Source of the DNA: Chloroflexota bacterium
Lineage (GTDB): Bacteria; Chloroflexota; Dehalococcoidia; RBG-13-53-26
DNA length: 6,415 nucleotides
Direction of reading: 5' to 3'
Assembly: GCA_030616195.1 (NCBI GenBank)
Contig: JAUWXW010000100.1
Location: 1 to 6,415, forward strand
The position numbers were made by a program, and so were the translations under genes. Positions 1-5,481 of the stretch are shown here, in pieces. Position 1 is the stretch's first letter. Each line of letters opens with the position of its first letter. A model generated the notes under the pieces. It was given only the letters and a program-made list of their open reading frames with translations, was not told the origin of the DNA and did no database searches.

Positions 1-6
1 TCCAGG

Positions 7-1224
7 TTAGATTACCTCCTCATCCTTGAGCCTGGCGATGTCGTCCCAGGTGTAGCCCAGGATCCCGGTGAGGACCTCCTCGGTGTGCTGACCGAACTCA
101 GGGGCTTCCCTCCTTATGGAACAGGGGGTCTTGCTCAAACCGACGGGAAAGCCCGTCATCTTGGTCTTCTTGAATACAGGGTGGTCGAATTCGGTGATGT
201 ATTCATTGGCCAGCGCCTGGGGATCATCGGTGAATTCTGCAATGGTATTCAGTGGCGAAAAGACCAGGTCATTCTCCTTGAGTATCTTTGACCATTCCTC
301 GCTAGACTTGGTGGCGAACCTCTGGTCAAGGATGGTGATCAGTTCCTGGCAGTTCTTTGATCTGCTGTCCATGCTGTCGAACTGGGGATCCTTCTCCAGT
401 TCCTCAAGGCCCGTGGCGCGGCAGAAAGCAGGCCAGTACCTGTCCGGCGGGATAAGGACTAGTCCAATCCACTTGCCGTCACCGCACTGGTAATGATTAA
501 ATAGTGGATTCCCGGCGCTCCTTCTATGGATCCACGTTCCCCCGATACCAGCCATGGTCCAGAAACTTATCGGATACCCGAGAAGGAAGCTCATGCCTCC
601 CAGGATGGAGGCGTCCACTTTCTGTCCCACCCCCGTCCTCTCTCTGACCAGCAGAGCAGCCAGCACGCCCAAAGTTGTGGTTATGGCGCCCATTTGGTCG
701 GCGATGCCTCCTTGCGGATACTCCGGGTCCCTGCCCGGCTCTGTGATTACAGCCATAAACCCCGACCTTCCAAGCGCAGCAAAGTCAAAGGAAGGATCGT
801 CCTTATTCGGGCCCTTCGGTCCCCACCCCGAACTGTGAGCATAGATAAGCCGCGGGTTGTATGTGGACAAAGTCTCGTAGTCCAGACCCAATCTTTGCAC
901 CGCATTACTGCGGAAGTTATGAACGAAAACATCCGACTTCTCCACCAGTTGGTAGACGATCTCCTTAGCCTTATCCTTCTTCAGGTCGAGGGTGATGCTC
1001 CTCTTATTGCGATTACCAACCTCGAAGTATGGGTTTCGTTGTCCCAAATCACTCACTACCATGGCGCCGGCCACCCTCATCATTCCTCTTGCCGGGTCAC
1101 CCCCGACCCGCTCCTCTATCTTAATCACGTCAGCGCCCATATCGCCCAAGAGCATGGTGGCAACGGGTCCTTGTTGCCATTGTGTCCAATCCACAACCCT
1201 GATACCTTCAAGCGCCATAGCCAT
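7..1224 (-). CDS. CaiB/BaiF family (family III) CoA-transferase
   Basis: Probably moves coenzyme A between an acyl-CoA donor and a carboxylic acid in the cytoplasm, as formyl-CoA, carnitine-CoA and benzylsuccinate CoA-transferases do; the substrate cannot be read from sequence. Its 405 residues are the usual full length. Family marks visible are the N-terminal LEGIRVVDWTQ segment, GDMGADVIKIE at about 27-37, NRNKRSITLDLK at 71-82, and GGIADQMGA, whose D176 aligns with the catalytic aspartate that forms the acyl anhydride in this family. LLVRERTGVGQKVDASI follows. The start at 1224 is preferred over a second in-frame ATG two codons later, because AAAGGAGGTG sits 5-6 nt upstream of the first. 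It lies 109 nt downstream of the tautomerase gene on the same strand, so the two may be cotranscribed. A role in anaerobic organic-acid or aromatic metabolism is inference only. Confidence 0.93.
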   Translation of the reverse strand: MAMALEGIRVVDWTQWQQGPVATMLLGDMGADVIKIEERVGGDPARGMMRVAGAMVVSDLGQRNPYFEVGNRNKRSITLDLKKDKAKEIVYQLVEKSDVFVHNFRSNAVQRLGLDYETLSTYNPRLIYAHSSGWGPKGPNKDDPSFDFAALGRSGFMAVITEPGRDPEYPQGGIADQMGAITTTLGVLAALLVRERTGVGQKVDASILGGMSFLLGYPISFWTMAGIGGTWIHRRSAGNPLFNHYQCGDGKWIGLVLIPPDRYWPAFCRATGLEELEKDPQFDSMDSRSKNCQELITILDQRFATKSSEEWSKILKENDLVFSPLNTIAEFTDDPQALANEYITEFDHPVFKKTKMTGFPVGLSKTPCSIRREAPEFGQHTEEVLTGILGYTWDDIARLKDEEVI

Positions 1225-1333
1225 CTCCCACCTCCTTTATTGGACTCTTACTATGCCAAGTTCAGCGATTGAAATGCTCCAGGCAGGAGCACACTGCCTA
1301 AACCCCGCGGACAGGACTGGCCCGATACGATCT

Positions 1334-1525
1334 CTACTTGTCGGCGTCGGAGGCAAGCACTCCACCCACAGCCCAGTTCTCCTGGGGCACGTCCGCAAAG
1401 ATCACGGTAGTGGCTTCAGGGGTGGTGTGGGTAATGGTTACTACCGCTTCGGTGATAAGGCGGGCCAGTTCTGCCTTCTGGGCATGCGTTCTGCCTGGCC
1501 ACATCTCCACTCTGACTATGGGCAT
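1334..1525 (-). CDS. 4-oxalocrotonate tautomerase-like small enzyme
   Basis: A 63-residue protein with the size and pattern of the 4-oxalocrotonate tautomerase family. These small enzymes form oligomers and shift double bonds in unsaturated keto acids, using the N-terminal proline exposed after Met removal. Visible are MPIVRVEMWPGR, giving Pro1 and Arg11 in mature numbering; a helix rich in Ala, Leu and Glu; the strand TTVIFADVP; and ENWAVGG with an aromatic near position 50. Arg39 of the classical enzyme is replaced by Thr, so activity may differ from true 4-oxalocrotonate tautomerase. The reading frame stays open upstream to 1690, but the start at 1525 is right: it places the catalytic proline second and has GGAGGTGA 4-5 nt before it. 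The CoA-transferase gene follows 109 nt downstream, and the CBS-ACT gene precedes it across 257 nt. Confidence 0.88.
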   Translation of the reverse strand: MPIVRVEMWPGRTHAQKAELARLITEAVVTITHTTPEATTVIFADVPQENWAVGGVLASDADK

Positions 1526-1530
1526 AATGT

Positions 1531-1537
1531 CACCTCC
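1531..1537 (-). promoter_or_regulatory. Shine-Dalgarno site fixing the tautomerase start
   Basis: On the minus strand GGAGGTG lies 5 nt before the ATG at 1525. It decides between that short start and the longer open frame reaching back to 1690, whose extra 55 residues resemble no part of the tautomerase family. Confidence 0.8.
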
Positions 1538-1636
1538 ACTCTTTCTAAATCCGCCGCGCTGGGCTATCGCCGGCCTCCCTGTGCAGGTTAGTGGTGATGC
1601 CCAGCATAGGTGGGATCCAAGAATGCCAGGGCATGC

Positions 1637-1664
1637 GTTATCATCGAAGAGAAAGGCATGGCAA
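1637..1664 (-). promoter_or_regulatory. possible sigma-70 promoter for the tautomerase gene
   Basis: On the minus strand TTGCCA (5 of 6 matches to the -35 consensus) is followed after 16 bp by GATAAC (4 of 6 to -10). This would give a leader of roughly 105 nt. It lies just downstream of the MITE-like element at 1672-1749. The match is moderate and such pairs arise by chance. Confidence 0.3.
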
Positions 1665-1671
1665 TGATTGG

Positions 1672-1749
1672 GAGGCTGTCCAGGAACCAACTATGAAGGT
1701 CAGGGCCATTCCCCACCTGGTTTTTTCACTGACCTCGTCGGACAGCCTC
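1672..1749. mobile_element. MITE-like element with 10-bp terminal inverted repeats
   Basis: A 78-bp segment begins with GAGGCTGTCC and ends with its exact reverse complement GGACAGCCTC. It is flanked on both sides by TTGG (1668-1671 and 1750-1753), which looks like a 4-bp target-site duplication. Inside, AGGTCAG (1697-1703) and CTGACCT (1729-1735) form a second perfect inverted pair, so the whole element can fold into one long interrupted hairpin. It encodes nothing. Ends of the GAGGCTGTCC kind resemble termini I recall from some insertion sequences, but I cannot name a family. It lies between the CBS-ACT stop codon and the tautomerase promoter region, so it could instead, or also, act as a structured 3' end for the CBS transcript. 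Confidence 0.5.
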
Positions 1750-1782
1750 TTGGGGCATGTCACAAGGTGACGTGTCAGGGTT

Positions 1783-2424
1783 CTACCGTGCCCTCTCGTG
1801 CACCTCGTAGCCTTCTTTCTTCAATACCTCGATCACTGAGGAGGGGTCACTGGTATCCAGGTGGACAGTAAGGTCTGGCACTCCAGTCTCTGGGTGCGGT
1901 ATGATGAACATAGTTATGACCTCTACTTCCAAACTGCCGATGGTGTTGAGTACATTTACCACATCAGTGATGCGTCCGCACCCGTGTACATGAATTCTGG
2001 CACCCGGTTTACCTATGCCCAGGATAGGGTTCACTATCTTATAGAAAAAGTCATTGGTGGTAGCTATCCCTACCAACACGCCATCCTCCACCACCAGGAC
2101 TGACCCTACTTCCTTATCTTGGGCCGAGGTTACTGCTTCCTCCACAGTATTGTCTGGAGACACCGTAACCAGGTTCTTGGACATGACTTCCTTGACAGTG
2201 ATCTTGCTCAGCAGATGGGTCATTTCGTGAATGCTGAAGGTGGTCAATTGTGAGGGGCCGGACCTGTCCAGGGCATCCCGGCTGACTATACCCACAAGTT
2301 TCGTCCTGTCGACCACAGGCAGCCGTCTTAGCCCGTGGAAGTCCATTATCCTCCTGGCGTCAGCCAAAGATGTACTGCTGGGGATGGTAACGACATTGGT
2401 AGACATTACGTCACGTATCAACAT
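1783..2424 (-). CDS. CBS-domain pair protein with C-terminal ACT-like domain
   Basis: A 213-residue cytoplasmic protein that probably senses a nucleotide or small ligand and regulates a partner; no catalytic domain is present. Two CBS domains are visible. The first covers about residues 4-55, with IRDVMSTNVVTIPSS and LRRLPVVDRTKLVGIVSRD. The second covers about 77-130, with VKEVMSKNLVTVSPDNTV and GSVLVVEDGVLVGIATTNDF. Residues 142-213 have the spacing and hydrophobic pattern of an ACT-like domain, the layout of AcuB-type proteins. The frame stays open to 2466, but the start at 2424 is chosen because AAGGAGG lies 5 nt upstream and the protein then begins directly at the CBS motif. An extended -10 promoter sits about 110 nt upstream and the leader between is structured. 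The gene stands apart from its neighbours (257 and 278 nt gaps), so it is probably transcribed alone. Confidence 0.9.
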   Translation of the reverse strand: MLIRDVMSTNVVTIPSSTSLADARRIMDFHGLRRLPVVDRTKLVGIVSRDALDRSGPSQLTTFSIHEMTHLLSKITVKEVMSKNLVTVSPDNTVEEAVTSAQDKEVGSVLVVEDGVLVGIATTNDFFYKIVNPILGIGKPGARIHVHGCGRITDVVNVLNTIGSLEVEVITMFIIPHPETGVPDLTVHLDTSDPSSVIEVLKKEGYEVHERAR

Positions 2425-2429
2425 GTCTG

Positions 2430-2436
2430 CCTCCTT
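2430..2436 (-). promoter_or_regulatory. Shine-Dalgarno site fixing the CBS-protein start
   Basis: On the minus strand AAGGAGG stands 5 nt before the ATG at 2424. The upstream in-frame ATG at 2466 has no comparable site and would add 14 residues unrelated to a CBS domain. Confidence 0.8.
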
Positions 2437-2473
2437 CTGGTAAGTGGTTATGAACCGTCCAAGCACCAGGTAT

Positions 2474-2526
2474 TCCGAGAGTTGCTATCTCGAAGTCTGC
2501 CTAGCTGGGGATAGGACAATAATCCC
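2474..2526 (-). other. two stem-loops in the leader of the CBS gene
   Basis: In the presumed 5' untranslated RNA (about 2528 down to 2425), GGGAT pairs with ATCCC across a 9-nt loop (2508-2512 with 2522-2526). Further down, TTCGAGA pairs with TCTCGGAA through six Watson-Crick pairs and one G-U (2474-2480 with 2488-2494), around a 7-nt loop. Both are short. They could be a modest regulatory leader; no known riboswitch class is recognised. Confidence 0.3.
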
Positions 2527-2534
2527 TTGGGGGC

Positions 2535-2543
2535 ATTATACCA
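2535..2543 (-). promoter_or_regulatory. extended -10 promoter for the CBS gene
   Basis: On the minus strand TGGTATAAT is a perfect TATAAT preceded by the extended -10 TGN motif. No good -35 is found at 16-18 bp, which is normal for extended -10 promoters. Transcription would start near 2528, giving a leader of about 100 nt before the CBS start codon at 2424. The TATAAT also contains the stop codon of the small ORF at 2664-2536. Confidence 0.6.
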
Positions 2544-2664
2544 TGCCAGCATCAGCTTGCATACCAAGTCGAGTTTTCGCCCAGGGCTTGAGCAAGGGCG
2601 ACGCATCTTTGGCTGTAGGAGCGTCCGCTCTCCTGATCCGTCGATTCAAGTCCTCCTTCGCCAT
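2536..2664 (-). CDS. possible 42-residue small protein or gene remnant
   Basis: An ATG-to-TAA frame of 43 codons in the gap between the reductase and CBS genes. The peptide begins MAKEDLNRRIRRADAP and ends in RLGMQADAGMV. It is basic near the N-terminus, has no membrane segment, and its composition is plausible for a protein. I recognise no family. No Shine-Dalgarno sequence precedes the ATG at 2664. An AAGGAGG inside the frame is only 2 nt from a TTG, too close to help. The frame ends inside the -10 box of the CBS promoter. It lies 38 nt past the reductase stop, so translational coupling is possible. It could equally be the remaining end of a decayed gene or a chance frame. Confidence 0.25.
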   Translation of the reverse strand: MAKEDLNRRIRRADAPTAKDASPLLKPWAKTRLGMQADAGMV

Positions 2665-2702
2665 GACATGGGTGGTGTTTGCTTGGTTTCTCCGCCTTAG
2701 TG

Positions 2703-3731
2703 TTAAGAGGCAGAGTCCCTAAGCTTCTGGAAAAGGGCGACGTTGTCGTGCAGCATCTCGCTGATAGGCAGCTTGAAGGGGCATCTCTCTTCGCATTCCC
2801 CGCACTCGGTGCAGGTCTGCGCCTTTTCCATGTTCTCAGCCATCCACCCGGAAAGAAAGACTTCCGTGGGGAAACGCTTGACAAAGGTAGGGAAGTCCAA
2901 CACCGCGCCTATAATGATGTCCTGCGGACACGGCTGGCAGTAGGAGCAGTGGCGGCAATACCTCTTGTCCAGTCCCTCTGCTATTTGTGCCATCTGGCGC
3001 TCTTCCTCCAGTGAAAGGGAAAGGTCACCGTTGACGATGGTGACCAGCTCCTCAATCTGCCAGGTGAACTCCACTCCTACCACCGGAACAACGCCAGGAA
3101 ATTGCAGCAGGAACTTGATGGCTACCGGGGCGTTCTCCAGCACTCCTCCTCCCATAGGCTTCATGGCGATGAATCCCACGCCGTTCTGTTGACAGAGTGG
3201 TATGAGTTCATCGGCCGCCTGCCTGTCCACGAAGTTGAAGGGAAACATCAGCGTCTCGAAATGGCCCGACTGGGCGGCGATCTTGGCCACGTCCATGGAG
3301 TGGAAGCTCGCCCCAATGTGTTTTATCTTGCCCTGGTCTCTGGCCCTCTCCAGGGTAGCCAGAATACCATCAGGTCCGATGACATTGCGGTATGTCTCGA
3401 AGTCATCTAGGGCGTGAATCTGGTAAAGGTCTATCGTCTCCACCCCGAGGCGCTCCAGGCTCAGGTTGATATGCCTCTCCAGTGTCTGTGGCGTACGAGA
3501 GGTAGACTTGGTAGCCAGCACCAGTCCCTGGTGCCGCCCGGCAATGGCCTTGCCGATGAAGCCTTCACTGGTGGTGTAGGCGTTGGCAGTATCGAAGAAG
3601 TTGATACCCAGTTCCAGGCATCTTTTGACCAGTGCCACCCCCTCTGCCTCCCCAAGGCGCTGGACGGGGATACCACCGAAGCCCAGGCGAGTGACCATCA
3701 GGCCGGTTTTTCCCAGTTTTACCTGCTCCAT
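2703..3731 (-). CDS. aldo/keto reductase with C-terminal 4Fe-4S domain
   Basis: A cytoplasmic oxidoreductase of 342 residues joining an aldo/keto reductase barrel to an iron-sulphur tail. The barrel (about 1-255) begins MEQVKLGKTGLMVTRLGFGG and shows the family tetrad: D47 in FFDTANAY, Y52, K75 in LATKS and H106 in YQIHALDD. The end of the barrel carries VVPVVGVEFTWQIEEL, the region that binds NAD(P)H in relatives. The tail has cysteines C259, C262, C265 and C268 in a CxxCxxCxxCP run, and C307, C310, C313 and C317 in CTECGECEERCP, so two clusters are likely. The substrate is unknown. Relatives are common in anaerobes, where the clusters probably pass electrons to or from the nicotinamide. The start at 3731 has AGAGGAGAG about 8 nt upstream. 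The HAD gene precedes it by 193 nt, with a strong hairpin between them, so it may have its own promoter; I saw no clear one. Confidence 0.93.
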   Translation of the reverse strand: MEQVKLGKTGLMVTRLGFGGIPVQRLGEAEGVALVKRCLELGINFFDTANAYTTSEGFIGKAIAGRHQGLVLATKSTSRTPQTLERHINLSLERLGVETIDLYQIHALDDFETYRNVIGPDGILATLERARDQGKIKHIGASFHSMDVAKIAAQSGHFETLMFPFNFVDRQAADELIPLCQQNGVGFIAMKPMGGGVLENAPVAIKFLLQFPGVVPVVGVEFTWQIEELVTIVNGDLSLSLEEERQMAQIAEGLDKRYCRHCSYCQPCPQDIIIGAVLDFPTFVKRFPTEVFLSGWMAENMEKAQTCTECGECEERCPFKLPISEMLHDNVALFQKLRDSAS

Positions 3732-3798
3732 TGCTGTTCTCTCCTCTGTCTGGTCAGCCGTATGTCACCAAGGACGTTCGTGGCATCACAAAAGGCAC

Positions 3799-3830
3799 GG
3801 TAGTCGGGGTCTGGGACGACCCCGACTACC
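3799..3830. terminator. perfect 12-bp hairpin, probable terminator
   Basis: GGTAGTCGGGGT and ACCCCGACTACC form a perfect 12-bp stem around an 8-nt loop (3811-3818). It lies about 95 nt past the stop codon of the HAD gene and before the reductase gene, both on the minus strand. On the minus strand a partial U-rich stretch (CCTTTTG) follows within a few bases; on the plus strand TTTCTC follows. Neither is a full U-tract. Its place between two same-strand genes supports a terminator or an RNA-stabilising 3' end of the HAD transcript. It could also be one copy of a dispersed palindromic repeat. Confidence 0.5.
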
Positions 3831-3924
3831 TTTCTCAAAAAGGTTTCCGAATAGTCACAGCCACCCTGTCCAGCCGCAACCTGTCAGAAATTGGCAGCCA
3901 GTCTCCCACAAATCTTTAGTGCCT

Positions 3925-4626
3925 TTACAGGCAGTCCATTAACTCGGTTAGGGTTCTGATTCGGAGGCAACGGGTGACATCGCTGAACAGATCACAGCGG
4001 TCGAGAAGCACGCCCTTCATGCCCACCTCCTGAGCCCCGACTACATCGGTGCTGTAATGGTCACCGACGTACATTGTCTCTGACGTCTTTACAGCAGCCT
4101 GCTCTACGGCGGCAAGGAAAATCGGTGCGTGGGGCTTTTCGGAGCCTGCTTCGCGCGACGTGACTATCACGTCGAGATAGGGGGCAAGCCCCAGTTCCTG
4201 GCAAACAGGGACCAGGTCATGATCGATGTTGGAGATGATTCCCAGTATCAGGCCACGCCGTTTTAGCAGATCCAAAGCGGCCAGGGTATCGTCAAAAAGG
4301 ACAAAGTCTCTGTTGGAGAATATCTTGCCCACCTCCTGTATGACAGTCAGAGCCAGCTGATCTGAGATATTCACCCCAGCTTCCCTCAATACTATACGTT
4401 CCATCTGAGCATAGAGGTCCATCTGCTCCTGTAGCGAGCGCTCCTTTATGGGCAAACGGGCGTTCTCATCAATGTAATAATGATCGGCCAAGAGAATCCC
4501 GGGAGACAGCCTCTCCTTCTCCACCTCGATACCTACCTTACCGCAGGCGTTGGCATGTACTTGCTCCCGCGGCGGATAGTACTGGGCTAAGGTGTTGAAC
4601 CAATCGAAGAATACAGCTTTCGTCAT
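3925..4626 (-). CDS. HAD-superfamily hydrolase
   Basis: A 233-residue cytoplasmic hydrolase of the haloacid dehalogenase superfamily with a helical cap (about 15-105), as in subfamily IA. Motif I is FFDWFNTL with nucleophile D8. Motif II is IISN with S132. Motif III has K164 in SEKPHAP. Motif IV is VGDHYSTD with D189 and D194. The residue two after the nucleophile is F10, whereas most phosphatases of this family carry a second Asp there as general acid. L-2-haloacid dehalogenases and some uncharacterised relatives also have an aromatic there, so either a non-phosphatase reaction or altered phosphatase chemistry is possible. The start at 4626 has CGGAGG 6-7 nt upstream. It is the first gene of the leftward arm, transcribed away from the MBL gene across a 52-nt gap. 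A well-spaced promoter lies at 4644-4672. Confidence 0.88.
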   Translation of the reverse strand: MTKAVFFDWFNTLAQYYPPREQVHANACGKVGIEVEKERLSPGILLADHYYIDENARLPIKERSLQEQMDLYAQMERIVLREAGVNISDQLALTVIQEVGKIFSNRDFVLFDDTLAALDLLKRRGLILGIISNIDHDLVPVCQELGLAPYLDVIVTSREAGSEKPHAPIFLAAVEQAAVKTSETMYVGDHYSTDVVGAQEVGMKGVLLDRCDLFSDVTRCLRIRTLTELMDCL

Positions 4627-4643
4627 CTTTAGCCTCCGTGCCC

Positions 4644-4672
4644 ATTTTACGCTATAATGAATGTAGACTCAA
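4644..4672 (-). promoter_or_regulatory. sigma-70-type promoter for the HAD gene
   Basis: On the minus strand TTGAGT (4672-4667; 4 of 6 matches) is followed after exactly 17 bp by TAAAAT (4649-4644; 5 of 6). Transcription would start near 4637, at or just before the ribosome site CGGAGG, so the leader would be only about 10 nt. It overlaps the -10 box of the opposite promoter. Confidence 0.5.
4653..4658 (+). promoter_or_regulatory. -10 box for the MBL-fold gene
   Basis: A perfect TATAAT on the plus strand lies 20 nt before the ATG at 4679. Transcription would start near 4665, leaving a leader of about 14 nt. The -35 at 17-18 bp is poor (TTAGCC-like, 3 of 6). The box sits inside the spacer of the leftward promoter, so the two polymerases could not bind together. 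Confidence 0.5.
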
Positions 4673-4678
4673 AAGACT

Positions 4679-5437
4679 ATGCCGCATTCTTCCAGGCAGA
4701 TAACCGAAGGTCTGTATTGCTACATCTGGCAGGGCAGAGGGAACAATTGTAACACCTACCTCTTCGCCAACGTTCTGCGGGGCGGGCGACCCCACGTTAT
4801 CGTTGATCCAGGATTCCTGGCTAACGAGCTAAGGGAACCTTGCTTTGACTCTCTCCTGATGTCAATGCAGCGGGATGGACTTAAGGTCGAAGATATTGGC
4901 TTGATAATCAACACTCACACCCATCCTGATCATTGTCAGGCAACAGAGACCATTGTTCAGAGAAGCTTCCGAGAAGAGGAAAAGGGGAAGAGAGTCAGCC
5001 AGGCTCTTACCGCTCTCTCCAGAGAGGAGGAGGAGTATTATAAGACAGTGGGCGAAAGAGTGTTTGGCATGTTTGGGATGGAAGTGGCTAATCTTGAGCC
5101 CTTCATTTATCTGGGAGAAGGCGATCTGAGCCTGGGTAAGGGTGATAGGAAGATGGACCTTCAAATCCTGCTCACCCCGGGGCACTCTCCAGGGTCTATT
5201 TGCCTCTACTGGCAGGATAAACGCACCCTGATAACGGGTGATGTGGTATTCTACGGAAGCGTAGGAAGAACAGACTTCCCCGGTGGAAGCATTGCTACCC
5301 TTAGGCAAAGTATTGAAAAGTTGTCAAGCCTTGAGGTAGAATACCTACTCCCTGGTCATTCGACCGAGTACGGCAGTATTGTCGAAGGCAATGAGATGGT
5401 AAGGCGTAACTTTAACGCCATCCAGTTTTTGTTTTGA
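4679..5437 (+). CDS. MBL-fold metallo-hydrolase (glyoxalase II-like)
   Basis: A 252-residue cytoplasmic metal-dependent hydrolase of the metallo-beta-lactamase fold. The metal ligands are all visible: H80, H82, D84 and H85 in NTHTHPDHCQA, H169 in TPGHSPGS, D188 in ITGDVVF, and H227 in LLPGHSTEY. The TDFPGGS segment near 198-204 is common in glyoxalase II-like proteins. A charged helical stretch at about 92-125 between the first and second ligand sites is longer than in minimal members and may shape the substrate pocket. The natural ester or thioester substrate is unknown. The ATG at 4679 is the first possible start: an in-frame ATG at 4661 is followed at once by TAG. No clear Shine-Dalgarno precedes it and the promoter is very close, so translation may be near-leaderless. 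The unknown gene follows after 44 nt, probably in the same operon. Confidence 0.9.
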   Translation: MPHSSRQITEGLYCYIWQGRGNNCNTYLFANVLRGGRPHVIVDPGFLANELREPCFDSLLMSMQRDGLKVEDIGLIINTHTHPDHCQATETIVQRSFREEEKGKRVSQALTALSREEEEYYKTVGERVFGMFGMEVANLEPFIYLGEGDLSLGKGDRKMDLQILLTPGHSPGSICLYWQDKRTLITGDVVFYGSVGRTDFPGGSIATLRQSIEKLSSLEVEYLLPGHSTEYGSIVEGNEMVRRNFNAIQFLF

Positions 5438-5468
5438 CGAAGTGGGATTAACGGATTCAGTTCCGCTT

Positions 5469-5474
5469 GAGGTG
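5469..5474 (+). promoter_or_regulatory. Shine-Dalgarno site fixing the start of the unknown gene
   Basis: GAGGTG lies 7 nt before the ATG at 5482. A TTG at 5467 is in frame but overlaps this site and has no site of its own, so the ATG is the better start. Confidence 0.8.
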
Positions 5475-5481
5475 GGGTTCG

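Noticed and set aside
526..1272. Long plus-strand frame of 248 codons opposite the CoA-transferase
   Set aside because: It is the antisense shadow of a clearly homologous full-length gene; its product is low in recognisable structure and it has no ribosome site.
1281..1299. 6-bp hairpin (AGGCAG/CTGCCT) between the tautomerase and CoA-transferase genes
   Set aside because: Short stem, 7-nt loop and no U-tract on the minus strand; not enough for a terminator call.
1526..1690. N-terminal extension of the tautomerase frame
   Set aside because: It would bury the catalytic Pro1 and ignores the strong ribosome site before 1525.
1680..1726. CCAGG/CCTGG pairing followed by six T as a plus-strand terminator
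   Set aside because: The stem is 5 bp around a loop of about 31 nt, and no plus-strand gene ends here; the MITE-like fold explains the region better.
3731..3919. Plus-strand 62-codon frame across the HAD-reductase gap
   Set aside because: It overlaps the reductase start and runs through the perfect hairpin, has no convincing ribosome site, and matches no family I know.
4862..5308. Minus-strand 148-codon frame opposite the MBL gene
   Set aside because: All metal-binding motifs are on the plus strand; this is its antisense shadow.
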